Source: an uncultured Collinsella sp.
GTDB taxonomy: Bacteria > Actinomycetota > Coriobacteriia > Coriobacteriales > Coriobacteriaceae
Direction of reading: 5' to 3'
DNA: 44,565 bases
Assembly (NCBI GenBank): GCA_900552185.1
Contig: URYT01000001.1
Coordinates: forward strand, 1-44,565
A program made the position numbers and the translations under genes. Each line of letters begins with the position of its first letter. Within the stretch, counting starts at the first letter, position 1. Below, piece after piece: positions 26,911-34,660 of this stretch. Under the pieces are notes generated by a model, which made no database searches, was not told where the DNA came from, and was given only the letters and a program-made list of their open reading frames with translations.

Positions 26911-29035
26911 GCGTTTCTGGTCTAGACGCGTTTTGACGCGCCGTCCGAGCTGCCATCGCAAGCGAGGCGGCTTTATGGGTCGAGCCGGTATCGACCTGTT
27001 TATCGAAGACGGTGCCTACACCACGCTTTCCTCTGCGGTGGTCATCCTAGTGGTGCTCACGCTGCTGTTTTCGTCGACGGCGGCGATATGGAGCATGTCG
27101 CGCGCGGGGGACACCCAGGTGGCTGCCGATAGCGGCGCGCTGGCAGGCGCCAATGTGGTGTCGTCCTATCACACGGCTGCCACGGTGGTGGATGCGAGCA
27201 TTTTGAGTTTGGGCCTGGCGGGGTTTGCCACGATCGGGACGGGCCTGGTCGCCATCCTCATCCCGGGCGCCGAACCAGTTGCCGGCAATATGGTCGACAC
27301 CGGGATTGAGATTATTAAAACGCGCAACAAGTTTGCCAAAAGCGCATCGGAAGGCTTACAGAAAATCGAGACGGCTCTGCCGTATCTGATCGCCGCGCGT
27401 GCCACGCAGGCGGTCTCGGCGCAGGATACCGATAATGTGACCTATACCGGTACGGCGCTTGCCGTGCCCAGGACATCCGAGTCGGACTTCGCTGCGCTCG
27501 AGGGGTCCGAGATCTCGACCGATGCCATTAAAGACACATCGGATGATTTAGAGCGTGCGGCCGAGGAGCTGCGGAAGGCTTCTGAGGACACGGCGAAGGC
27601 TAAAGAGCGCGCTTGGCTGGCGGATTGTGGCGGGTCGGACGAGAGTTCGATTGGCAAGTACTCGTGTATGTGGGAGCGTGCGAAAAAACTAGCAGAACTA
27701 TCTGACAGCCAGAACCGTCATGAAAAGTCGAGCATCACATGGGAGCCGCAAATAGCGCTCGATCGCGCGAAAACCTATTACCGACAGCGCTTGGCGAATG
27801 AAAAACCTCAGGGATCGAGCGTCGAGATGAAAGCGCAGTCAGCCGCTCGAAAAGCGTTCTATGCCTATGCGATTGAAGAGGTCGATCGAGCATACATAAA
27901 AGATGATGGCGAACGGTTTTCTGCCTATATCCCACTATTGCCGCGTGTCCCAAACGAGGTGCGGCCGACCGAACTTTACACCGATGCCGCATGGCCTGTA
28001 AGCAACAACGACGGCAGAACATACCTGCATTATGGAGTCGAATGCCCCGTCTATCAGAAAGGGACTCCGAGTGGGCTGGCATCTGTTGCTGATTATGATG
28101 GTCGTGATACATGCGAAGCGTGCGGCTTCGGCGTGGTTACGCTTGGAAGCGCCCTCATGCCGCCATCGTTCATCGAAAACGGCTTCGAGTACCACTTTGA
28201 CAAGTTCAAAGAGGCTCTGGAAGACTACGTCGAATGCCGCAACAAAGAGCTCGAGCTCGAGCGTCAGACCGAAGACGAGGCCGATCGTGCGGGCAATACG
28301 TTTGACCAGGCCATCAAGGAGCTTTCGGGCGAGCGTCCGCGTATCGCTCCGCCCGGTCGCAACGGCGTGGTCGCCTTTGCGGTTACGGGTGCCATCTCGA
28401 GCCCCGACGAGCTCAACTCTTCGTTTAACACGGCAGTCAGGCTTGGCAATCGCGGTGCTATCTCTGGCGCGGTGCTGGCACCCGATGACGCGACGGCGCA
28501 AAACAACGTGCTTTCGCGATTTTTCTCGACATTGAAGGAACGCTCGGGCGGCGTTGCCGGCGTGCTCGACGGCGTCATGGATGTTTGGGGACGGCTGCTC
28601 GTAGGGTACGGTGATATCCAAGGTTCGGCCGACGAACTTATGGACGAGATGATTAAAGGCCTAGAAGGGGGCAGCGGCGCGTTGGGTTCCATCGCATCGT
28701 GGCTCGGCGATACCGTTTCGGCGTCCATGGCGGCGTTGGGTCTGGAACCGTGCGACTTGCGCCTGCGAAAGCCAGTGCTGACCGATTCCGCCAACGTCAT
28801 TAAGAGTCCGGGGTCTGACATCGCTGGTCTCTCTCAAGCGCAAGACAAGCTGCGAAGTATTCCGTTGGGCGTGACCGATCCCAAGGCGCTTTGCGAGGCG
28901 TTGGAATATCAAGTCGAACGCACCATTAGCGGTACGGTGTTCACGCTTGCGGAGATTCCTCTGCCCGGCGGCGGCTCCATCCCACTCACCGTCGATGTCG
29001 CCACGCTGGTTGGCGCTCTGGGCGGTGGGTCGTAA
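26882..29035 (+). CDS. TadG-like pilus-associated protein
   Basis: 717 residues. A basic N-terminus is followed by a hydrophobic helix near 55-75 (AVVILVVLTLLFSSTAAIW) and then DTQVAADSGALAGANV, which matches the TadG-type 'QxAADAAALAGA' segment. The large extracytoplasmic region has acidic coiled-coil-like stretches (about 215-270 and 440-480). Four cysteines between about 386 and 445 could form disulphides. Codons in about 27600-28120 are less GC-rich than the flanks. GGAGGG lies 5 bases before ATG 26882. Adhesin or tip function is plausible but not shown. Confidence 0.75.
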   Translation: MIRGLLHGIKRFWSRRVLTRRPSCHRKRGGFMGRAGIDLFIEDGAYTTLSSAVVILVVLTLLFSSTAAIWSMSRAGDTQVAADSGALAGANVVSSYHTAATVVDASILSLGLAGFATIGTGLVAILIPGAEPVAGNMVDTGIEIIKTRNKFAKSASEGLQKIETALPYLIAARATQAVSAQDTDNVTYTGTALAVPRTSESDFAALEGSEISTDAIKDTSDDLERAAEELRKASEDTAKAKERAWLADCGGSDESSIGKYSCMWERAKKLAELSDSQNRHEKSSITWEPQIALDRAKTYYRQRLANEKPQGSSVEMKAQSAARKAFYAYAIEEVDRAYIKDDGERFSAYIPLLPRVPNEVRPTELYTDAAWPVSNNDGRTYLHYGVECPVYQKGTPSGLASVADYDGRDTCEACGFGVVTLGSALMPPSFIENGFEYHFDKFKEALEDYVECRNKELELERQTEDEADRAGNTFDQAIKELSGERPRIAPPGRNGVVAFAVTGAISSPDELNSSFNTAVRLGNRGAISGAVLAPDDATAQNNVLSRFFSTLKERSGGVAGVLDGVMDVWGRLLVGYGDIQGSADELMDEMIKGLEGGSGALGSIASWLGDTVSASMAALGLEPCDLRLRKPVLTDSANVIKSPGSDIAGLSQAQDKLRSIPLGVTDPKALCEALEYQVERTISGTVFTLAEIPLPGGGSIPLTVDVATLVGALGGGS

Positions 29036-29511
29036 TGAGTATTCGCATGCGTCTGCGCGAGGAGCGCGCCCAGGCGACGGTGGAGATGGCAGCGGTTACG
29101 CCCGTTTTGCTGGTGCTGGCACTCATCGTGTACAACGTCATGATCTTTGCCAGCGCTGTCGCGCGCTTCGACCGCGTGGTGCCCGACATCGTGTTGGCGC
29201 ATGCCGTGGCGTCGGAGGGGGAGGGCGACGAAAGCTCTGCCGATGCCTCGGCGACGGTCCAGACTCAAATTCTGAATGCCATGGAAGGCTATGACTTACA
29301 GATCGAAGTGTCGAGCGAGCAAGGCGCGGAGGCATCGGATGGTGGCCTGCTCTCCCTATCCGGTACGTTTAGGACCTACACCTGCACCATGCACTATGAG
29401 CCGTGGCCGACTTCTCTCAGCATCGCTGGCGTTCCGCTGGGGGCGCCGACAACGTTGTCGCACGAGCGCGCGGTGACGGTCGATCCATGGCGCCCGGGGG
29501 TGGTCATGTGA
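29035..29511 (+). CDS. TadE/TadF-like minor pilin
   Basis: 158 residues. MSIRMRLREERA is followed by QATVEMAAVTPVLLVLAL, with Glu at position 5 of the expected mature form. One hydrophobic helix (about 15-40) precedes an extracellular domain. It starts at TAATG, coupled to the TadG-like gene. Fourth protein of the operon with the same cleavage-site pattern. Confidence 0.78.
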   Translation: MSIRMRLREERAQATVEMAAVTPVLLVLALIVYNVMIFASAVARFDRVVPDIVLAHAVASEGEGDESSADASATVQTQILNAMEGYDLQIEVSSEQGAEASDGGLLSLSGTFRTYTCTMHYEPWPTSLSIAGVPLGAPTTLSHERAVTVDPWRPGVVM

Positions 29512-29867
29512 CCGCGGTCTCGTCCTACATCGCCTACGCGCGGGCACTCAATAGGCTGGGTTGGACGCCGGCCGAGTTTGTGGTAGCGGAGTCGTTTTTC
29601 ATGCGCCTGCGCGGCATGCTGGGACGGCGTCCGGTTGCCGCCAACGGCCTGCCGCTCGTCATGGCGTTTCCACGCTGCTCTTCGGTCCATACGTGTTTTA
29701 TGGCCTATCCCATCGACATCGCCTTCATCGATCGCGACGGCAATATCCTCGCGCGCTACGAAAACGTACGTCCCTGGCGTATGTGCTCCTGCCCCGGCGC
29801 CTGGGCCGTACTAGAGCGTCCTTCAATCATTGTTTCGACCCCTGCTCTCCAACGCGTGCCAGCTTAA
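29508..29867 (+). CDS. DUF192 family protein
   Basis: 119 residues. The core MRLRGMLGRRP, then VHTCFMAYPIDIAFIDRDGNI and the downstream RPWRMCSC cover the DUF192 fold. Three or four cysteines lie near the conserved loop. The family's role is unknown. GTG 29508 overlaps the previous stop (ATGTGA), with GGGGGTGG upstream; ATG 29487 would add seven residues. The overlap puts it in the tad operon as the last gene. No signal peptide is seen, although homologues elsewhere are often exported. Confidence 0.8.
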   Translation: MTAVSSYIAYARALNRLGWTPAEFVVAESFFMRLRGMLGRRPVAANGLPLVMAFPRCSSVHTCFMAYPIDIAFIDRDGNILARYENVRPWRMCSCPGAWAVLERPSIIVSTPALQRVPA

Positions 29868-29885
29868 GAATTGGCGACAGTGGAC

Positions 29886-29900
29886 TTTCGTCATACGAAA
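29886..29900 (+). promoter_or_regulatory. Palindrome upstream of the antitoxin gene
   Basis: TTTCGT-CAT-ACGAAA, a perfect 6-bp inverted repeat 26 bases before the toxin-like stump. Ribbon-helix-helix antitoxins usually repress their own promoters at such sites. TTGGCG at 29872 and TACGAA at 29894 could be -35 and -10. Confidence 0.4.
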
Positions 29901-29925
29901 TTGGGTAAGATGGAGGAGAAGATGC

Positions 29926-30006
29926 ATGGATGTTGAGATTCATCCCAACGCTAAAAAGCACCTGACGGAAGGGGTCGATGATGGACAAGACGTATACGGC
30001 CGCTAA
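29926..30006 (+). pseudogene. Stump of a toxin-like gene (26 codons)
   Basis: MDVEIHPNAKKHLTEG followed by a short unrelated tail and a stop. The beginning resembles the start of small BrnT- or RelE-like toxin proteins that begin with a 'VEIHPSAxKH' segment. GGAGGAG stands before ATG 29926, so it may be translated. The frame runs into the antitoxin gene, as if the middle and end of the toxin had been deleted. It could also be a small leader peptide. Confidence 0.4.
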
Positions 30007-30265
30007 TGGTCAGGTTGTAACGGATGAAATGATTGACGCGTGGTGCGAGTCGTACGAGCGCGGAGAGTTTCCGGATGGCGAACACACCGTTGGTGGGATC
30101 GTGCATGGACGGCCCCCGCTCTCAGGTGAGGGGACGGCAACGCTGTCGGTCAAGATTCCTCTGGGAATGAAGGAGGCCATTCGTCGACGGGCGGCTGCCG
30201 AGGGGATGACGCCAAGTGAGTTTGCCCGTGCGGCTCTGAGTGAAAAACTTCTTGCTGCCGGCTGA
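29978..30265 (+). CDS. Ribbon-helix-helix (CopG-like) antitoxin
   Basis: 95 residues. The N-terminal half (MDKTYTAANGQVVTDEMIDA) would contact a toxin. The C-terminal TATLSVKIPLGMKEAIRRRA and MTPSEFARAALSEKL form the beta strand, helix and helix of a ribbon-helix-helix DNA-binding domain. GGAAGGGG precedes two consecutive ATG codons (29978, 29981); either may be used. No complete partner toxin gene is found on either side, so it looks like an orphan antitoxin or a degraded toxin-antitoxin pair. Confidence 0.78.
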   Translation: MMDKTYTAANGQVVTDEMIDAWCESYERGEFPDGEHTVGGIVHGRPPLSGEGTATLSVKIPLGMKEAIRRRAAAEGMTPSEFARAALSEKLLAAG

Positions 30266-30328
30266 TGCCTCTGACGTGCCGATTTATAGAACCGAGGCTG
30301 TGCTCAAAAACTTTTTTAAAATTCTCGG

Positions 30329-30356
30329 TTGACCGGAACGCGTCCTTGGTTATACT
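30329..30356 (+). promoter_or_regulatory. tRNA-Phe promoter
   Basis: TTGACC (30329-30334), 16-base spacer, TATACT (30351-30356). A small hairpin GCCTTG-AAA-CAAGGC follows at 30363-30377 in the leader. Confidence 0.75.
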
Positions 30357-30388
30357 AATCAAGCCTTGAAACAAGGCACACCTCAAAT

Positions 30389-30461
<73 letters not shown>

Positions 30462-30474
30462 CCTTGAATTGACT

Positions 30475-30501
30475 AGGACCTCTGCAAAGGGGTCCTTTTT
30501 T
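30475..30501 (+). terminator. tRNA-Phe terminator
   Basis: AGGACC (30475-30480) pairs with GGTCCT (30491-30496), followed by a T-run. Confidence 0.8.
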
Positions 30502-30515
30502 ATCGAGGGCTCTGC

Positions 30516-30763
30516 GGAAATTGCGTCCCGGAATTTGGCTTCAGAGTGGGATGCGTTTTCCGCTTTGAGGCCGCTTGGGAAAGCGCGACCCGGAATCCGG
30601 CGTCAGAATGGGATGTGCTTTCCTTTTGCGGTCTTTGGCGGAAACTGCGTCCCAGATCCCGCGCTCAGAACGGGATGCATTTTCCGGTTGAGGCCTCGAA
30701 CGGAAAATGCATCCCAGTCTTTTGCGAAAAACGGGATGCGCTTTTCGGCCGCCTACTTCCGGC
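30516..30763. repeat. Array of four 62-bp palindromic repeats
   Basis: Copies begin at 30516, 30578, 30640 and 30702, exactly 62 bases apart. Each has a 46-bp dyad: left arm GGAAA-n-TGCGTCCC, an 18-base centre often containing CAGAA, and right arm GGGATGCnnTTTCC. A 16-base spacer resembling TTTGAGGCCnnTGGC follows, lost in copy 4. The copies differ at many bases yet keep length exactly. 62 is not a multiple of three, so this is not a protein repeat. It fills most of the 474-base gap between tRNA-Phe and the GH5 gene. Confidence 0.85.
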
Positions 30764-30830
30764 GCATATGTACATCTCGGCGCGCCATCTCGGGCCCGCC
30801 CAGACATTCCTTCCGCTTTTGCGCCACTTT

Positions 30831-30870
30831 ACAGACCGTTCGGTCGTCTGTCCGCACGCGCGGGTATACT
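30831..30870 (+). promoter_or_regulatory. Probable GH5 promoter with an inverted repeat
   Basis: A TATACT (30865-30870) lies 65 bases before the gene. Just upstream, ACAGAC (30831-30836) and GTCTGT (30846-30851) form an inverted repeat covering the -35 position, where no good -35 is seen; an activator or repressor site is possible. Confidence 0.4.
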
Positions 30871-30935
30871 CAAAAAGATACTTTTCCTATGCAATACGAT
30901 GCAGGCTCGGCCTGCACGATCCGAAGGGGGCAGTG

Positions 30936-31997
30936 ATGGAGAGGATACTCGGCGTTAATCTCTCTGGCTGGTTTATTCCCGAGCCTTGGGTGACCCCGTC
31001 GCTATACGCGGCGACCGGTGCATCCAACGCGGCCGAGCTGCAGGAGGCCATGGGCACCGCCGCCTATAACGAGCGCATGCGCCGTCATTACGAGACGTTT
31101 GTGAGTGAGGACGATTTCCGTCGCATGGCGCAGATCGGTCTCAATGCCGTGCGTCTGCCGGTGCCCTGGTATGCCTTTGGCTCGCAGGAGTCCGATGCCT
31201 CCTACATCTCGGTTGTCGATTACATCGACCGCGCGATTGAGTGGGCTGCCAAGTACGACATCCGCGTGCTGCTCGATCTGGCGACGGTGCCCGGTGGCCA
31301 GGGCGATTCCAACGATTCGCCCGCCACGCCGGAGGCTGTTGCCGAGTGGCATTCGTCCACTAACGGCCGTCATGTCGCGCTCGACGTGCTCGAGCGCTTG
31401 GCCGAGCGTTACGGCGAGGCCGAGAGCCTGCTGGGCATTGAGCTGCTGGATACGCCGCAGATGAGTGTCCGCAAGAGTCTCTTTGCCATGACGGATGGCA
31501 TTCCGGCCCACTACCTGCGCAATTTCTATCGCGATGCCTACGAGCTCGTTCGTTCGTATATGCCCGAGGATAAGATCGTCGTCTTCTCGTCGTCGGGGCA
31601 TCCCAGCGAGTGGAAGCATTTTATGCGCGGCGCCAAGTACAAGAACGTCTACATGGACCTTCACCTGTACCATTACCGTGACGAGTATGCGCTCGATATC
31701 ACGAGCCCCCGCGGGCTGACGACGGCGATTTCGCGCAACAAGCGCGAGCTCAAAGAAGCGATTTCGACTGGGTTCCCCGTGCTGGTGGGCGAATGGTCGG
31801 GCGCGGCGATCTTTGCCAACTCGTCGGTTACGCCCGAGGGCCGCGATGCCTACGAGCGCGTGTTTATCGCCAATCAGCTGGCTTCGTTTGCGCCGGCTGC
31901 CGGTTGGTTCTTCCAAACGTGGAAGACCGAGAAGCGCATTGCAGCATGGGACGCCCGCGCGGCGCTCGGTACGCTCGAGCGCGGCATGATTGAATAG
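30936..31997 (+). CDS. Glycoside hydrolase family 5-like protein (exo-beta-1,3-glucanase type) with altered acid/base site
   Basis: 353 residues, no signal peptide. The start GVNLSGWFIPEPWVTPSLY and HYETFVSEDDFRRMAQIGLNAVRLPVPW closely follow the exo-1,3-beta-glucanase subgroup of GH5. The nucleophile is present in VGEWSGA (Glu286). The acid/base glutamate, normally in the motif ELLNEP, is replaced: the protein reads IELLDTP, with Thr173 where Glu is expected. It may have lost hydrolysis, act as a binding protein, or use another residue. AAGGGGG precedes ATG 30936. The gene directly precedes rsmI. Confidence 0.8.
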   Translation: MERILGVNLSGWFIPEPWVTPSLYAATGASNAAELQEAMGTAAYNERMRRHYETFVSEDDFRRMAQIGLNAVRLPVPWYAFGSQESDASYISVVDYIDRAIEWAAKYDIRVLLDLATVPGGQGDSNDSPATPEAVAEWHSSTNGRHVALDVLERLAERYGEAESLLGIELLDTPQMSVRKSLFAMTDGIPAHYLRNFYRDAYELVRSYMPEDKIVVFSSSGHPSEWKHFMRGAKYKNVYMDLHLYHYRDEYALDITSPRGLTTAISRNKRELKEAISTGFPVLVGEWSGAAIFANSSVTPEGRDAYERVFIANQLASFAPAAGWFFQTWKTEKRIAAWDARAALGTLERGMIE

Positions 31998-32003
31998 GTT
32001 GAT

Positions 32004-32882
32004 ATGACGCAAAACAGCGCCCATACGGGCAAACTCTATGTGGTCGGCACGCCCATCGGCAACCTGGGCGACCTGTCCCCGCGCGTTGGCGAGGCGTTTG
32101 CCGCCGCCGATGCCATCTGCTGCGAAGACACGCGTGTGACGTCAAAGCTGCTGATGCACCTGGGCATTTCCAAGCCGCTTGTCCGTTGCGACGAGAATGT
32201 GATCGCCAGCCGCGCCGCCGGCCTAGTCGACCGTCTGCTGGCGGGGGAGACCCTCGCCTTTGCCTCGGACGCCGGCATGCCGAGCGTGTCCGATCCCGGC
32301 CAGGCGCTGGTCGAGGCGGCACGTGAGGCCGATGTACCCGTAGAAGTTATTCCCGGGCCCTCTGCTTGCGTCACGGCGCTCGTTTCGTCCGGCATTCCCT
32401 GCGAGCATTTTTTCTTCGAGGGCTTTTTGGGCCGAAAGCATGGCGACCGCGTGCGTCGTTTGCAGCGCCTTGCCGTGGTGCCTGGCGCGCTCATCTTCTA
32501 CGAGTCTCCACATCGCATCGTGGCGACGCTCGAGGCCGTGGTGGAGGTCTTTCCCCAGCGTGAGGTTGCCGTCTGCCGCGAGCTCACCAAGCTGCACGAG
32601 GAAGTCTTGCGCGGGCCCGCTGCCCAGCTTGCCGAGGAGCTGCGTGCTCGCGGCGAGGTAAAGGGCGAGATTGCGCTGGTCATCGCGCCGCCGAGCGAGG
32701 ATGAGGAGGCCGGTATCGTGCCGGTTGGCGCCGCGGCAGCGGATCCCGACGAGGCCCTGCGCGAGGATATCCGCGCCGCGCTCGAGGAGGGGGAGCCCGC
32801 GTCTGCGGTGGCCAAGCGCCTGTCTCAGAAGTATTCGCGCCGCAAGCGCGATGTCTATGCCATGGTGCTCGATATGCAATAG
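32004..32882 (+). CDS. rsmI: 16S rRNA (cytidine1402-2'-O)-methyltransferase
   Basis: 292 residues. LYVVGTPIGNLGDLSPR opens the tetrapyrrole-methylase fold. CEDTRVTSKLL, ASDAGMPSVSDPG and the GPSACVTALVSSG loop are family signatures. It methylates C1402 of 16S rRNA in the decoding centre. A C-terminal extension (about 240-290, KRLSQKYSRRKRDVY) is the usual small helical domain. It starts 7 bases after the GH5 stop with a weak Shine-Dalgarno (AGGTTG), so it is probably co-transcribed with that gene. Confidence 0.93.
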   Translation: MTQNSAHTGKLYVVGTPIGNLGDLSPRVGEAFAAADAICCEDTRVTSKLLMHLGISKPLVRCDENVIASRAAGLVDRLLAGETLAFASDAGMPSVSDPGQALVEAAREADVPVEVIPGPSACVTALVSSGIPCEHFFFEGFLGRKHGDRVRRLQRLAVVPGALIFYESPHRIVATLEAVVEVFPQREVAVCRELTKLHEEVLRGPAAQLAEELRARGEVKGEIALVIAPPSEDEEAGIVPVGAAAADPDEALREDIRAALEEGEPASAVAKRLSQKYSRRKRDVYAMVLDMQ

Positions 32883-32951
32883 ATGGAGGATATCCAGCCC
32901 TTGCGCTAGAATCATCCTCTGTATGCAACGTTTTTCTGGAGGACAAACCCC

Positions 32952-34553
32952 ATGGATCAAAGCAAGCCTTCGTTCTTTATCACGACGCCCATCTACTACG
33001 TCAACGCCGATCCGCACCTGGGCACGGCTTATTCCACCATCATCGCCGACGTTCAGGCTCGCTATCGCCGCTCCGCCGGCTATAACGTCAAGTTCCTGAC
33101 CGGCATGGACGAGCACGGCGAGAAGGTCGCCGAGGCCGCAGCCAAGCACAACATGACGCCTCAGGAGTGGACCGACAGCCAGGCTCCGCACTTCAAGGAG
33201 CTTTGGAACAAGCTCGAGATCTCCAACGACGACTTCATCCGCACCACCGAGCCGCGCCAGCATCATGCCGTGCAGTACCTGTGGGAGCGCATGAAGGAGT
33301 CCGGTTACCTGTATAAGGGCAGCTACGACGGCTGGTATTGCGTGCCTGATGAGACCTACTTCACCGATACACAGGTCCAGAAGGGCGACGAGGAGTACGG
33401 CAGCGTCGGCCAGCACCTGTGCCCCGACTGCCACCGTCCGCTTGAGCGCGTGCAGGAGGAGTCCTACTTCTTCAAGCTTTCCGCTTTCCAGGACAAGCTG
33501 CTCAAGCTCTATGACGAGCACCCCGACTTTGTCGAGCCTGCGTTCCGCATGAACGAGGTTCGCAGCTTTGTCGAGGGCGGCCTTAATGACCTTTCCGTGA
33601 GCCGTACGAGCTTCGACTGGGGCATCCAGGTTCCGTTTGACGAGGGCCATGTGACCTATGTATGGTTCGACGCGCTGCTCAACTATATGACGGCCGTCGG
33701 CTACGGTGTCGACACCGACGAGGCGCGTGCCGAGCTGGCCTATCGCTGGCCCGCGCAGTTCCACATCGTGGGTAAGGACATCATTCGCTTCCACTGCGTC
33801 ATTTGGCCCGCCATGCTCATGGCCATCGGCGAGGCCCTGCCCGAGCACGTCTTTGCCCACGGCTTCCTGACCGTGCGCAATGCCGAGACCGGCAAGGCCG
33901 AGAAGATGTCCAAGAGCCGCGGCAACGCCATCGCTCCGCAGGACGTTATCGACATGTTGGGCGTCGAGGGCTATCGCTACTACTTCATGACCGACGTCGT
34001 CCCCGGCACCGACGGTGCCATCAGCTTCGATCGCATGGAGCAGGTCTACAACGCCGACCTGGCCAACAGCTGGGGCAACCTTATCTCGCGTTCGCTCAAC
34101 ATGAGCGGCAAGTACTTTGATGGTTGCGCGCCCGCCAAGCCCGCATCGTTCGATGCGTTCGACAACCCGCTGGCAAAGATCGCCGATGGTCTGGTCGAGC
34201 GCTACATGGCCAAGATGGACGTGCTCGATTACGGCGGAGCCAAGGACGAGGTCATGGAGCTCATCCATGCCGCCAACCACTACATCGAGGACTCTGAGCC
34301 TTGGGCACTTGCCAAGGACGAGGCCAAGGCTGACGAGCTGGCGTTTGTGATCTACAACCTGCTCGAGGCCATCCGCATTGCCGCCCACCTGCTGATGCCG
34401 CTCATGCCTCAGACCTCTGCCGAGGCCCTGCGCCGCCTGTCCTGCGAGGACGAGGCCGCGACCGACGACCTCAAGGGCATTTGCGCTTGGGGCCTGCTTG
34501 CCGGCGGTCAGCCTGTCGAGAAGGGCGAGCCGCTGTTCCCGCGTCTGGGCTAA
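32952..34553 (+). CDS. metG: Methionine--tRNA ligase
   Basis: 533 residues. The class I signature is ADPHLGTAYSTI, a variant of HIGH, and KMSKS is in EKMSKSRGN. One zinc-type cysteine pair (CPDCHRP) lies in the connective-peptide region near residue 160; the second pair is not seen. The anticodon-binding helical domain covers about 385-520. The C-terminal EMAP-like tRNA-binding domain found in many longer MetRS (about 650 residues) is missing, as in several other bacteria. TGGAGG precedes ATG 32952. Confidence 0.95.
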   Translation: MDQSKPSFFITTPIYYVNADPHLGTAYSTIIADVQARYRRSAGYNVKFLTGMDEHGEKVAEAAAKHNMTPQEWTDSQAPHFKELWNKLEISNDDFIRTTEPRQHHAVQYLWERMKESGYLYKGSYDGWYCVPDETYFTDTQVQKGDEEYGSVGQHLCPDCHRPLERVQEESYFFKLSAFQDKLLKLYDEHPDFVEPAFRMNEVRSFVEGGLNDLSVSRTSFDWGIQVPFDEGHVTYVWFDALLNYMTAVGYGVDTDEARAELAYRWPAQFHIVGKDIIRFHCVIWPAMLMAIGEALPEHVFAHGFLTVRNAETGKAEKMSKSRGNAIAPQDVIDMLGVEGYRYYFMTDVVPGTDGAISFDRMEQVYNADLANSWGNLISRSLNMSGKYFDGCAPAKPASFDAFDNPLAKIADGLVERYMAKMDVLDYGGAKDEVMELIHAANHYIEDSEPWALAKDEAKADELAFVIYNLLEAIRIAAHLLMPLMPQTSAEALRRLSCEDEAATDDLKGICAWGLLAGGQPVEKGEPLFPRLG

Positions 34554-34592
34554 GACGCGGCGCGCCATATCGGCAATTTGCTGTTTAGATGT

Positions 34593-34625
34593 AAGGGCAT
34601 GGCCGCCACGGTCCATGCCCTTTCG
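34593..34625 (+). terminator. Terminator-like hairpin after metG
   Basis: AAGGGCATGG (34593-34602) pairs with CCATGCCCTT (34613-34622), followed by TTTCGTTT. Confidence 0.65.
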
Positions 34626-34660
34626 TTTCAAGACGCCGCCATCATGCTAAGGAGGCAACT

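Noticed and set aside
30516..30763. CRISPR array in the 62-bp repeats
   Set aside because: The repeats are diverged and palindromic over 46 bp, and the 16-base spacers resemble each other. A CRISPR array has near-identical repeats and unrelated spacers. No cas genes are nearby.
30469..30936. 155-codon frame across the 62-bp array
   Set aside because: The repeat period is not a multiple of three, so the peptide repeats are out of phase, and no ribosome binding site is present.
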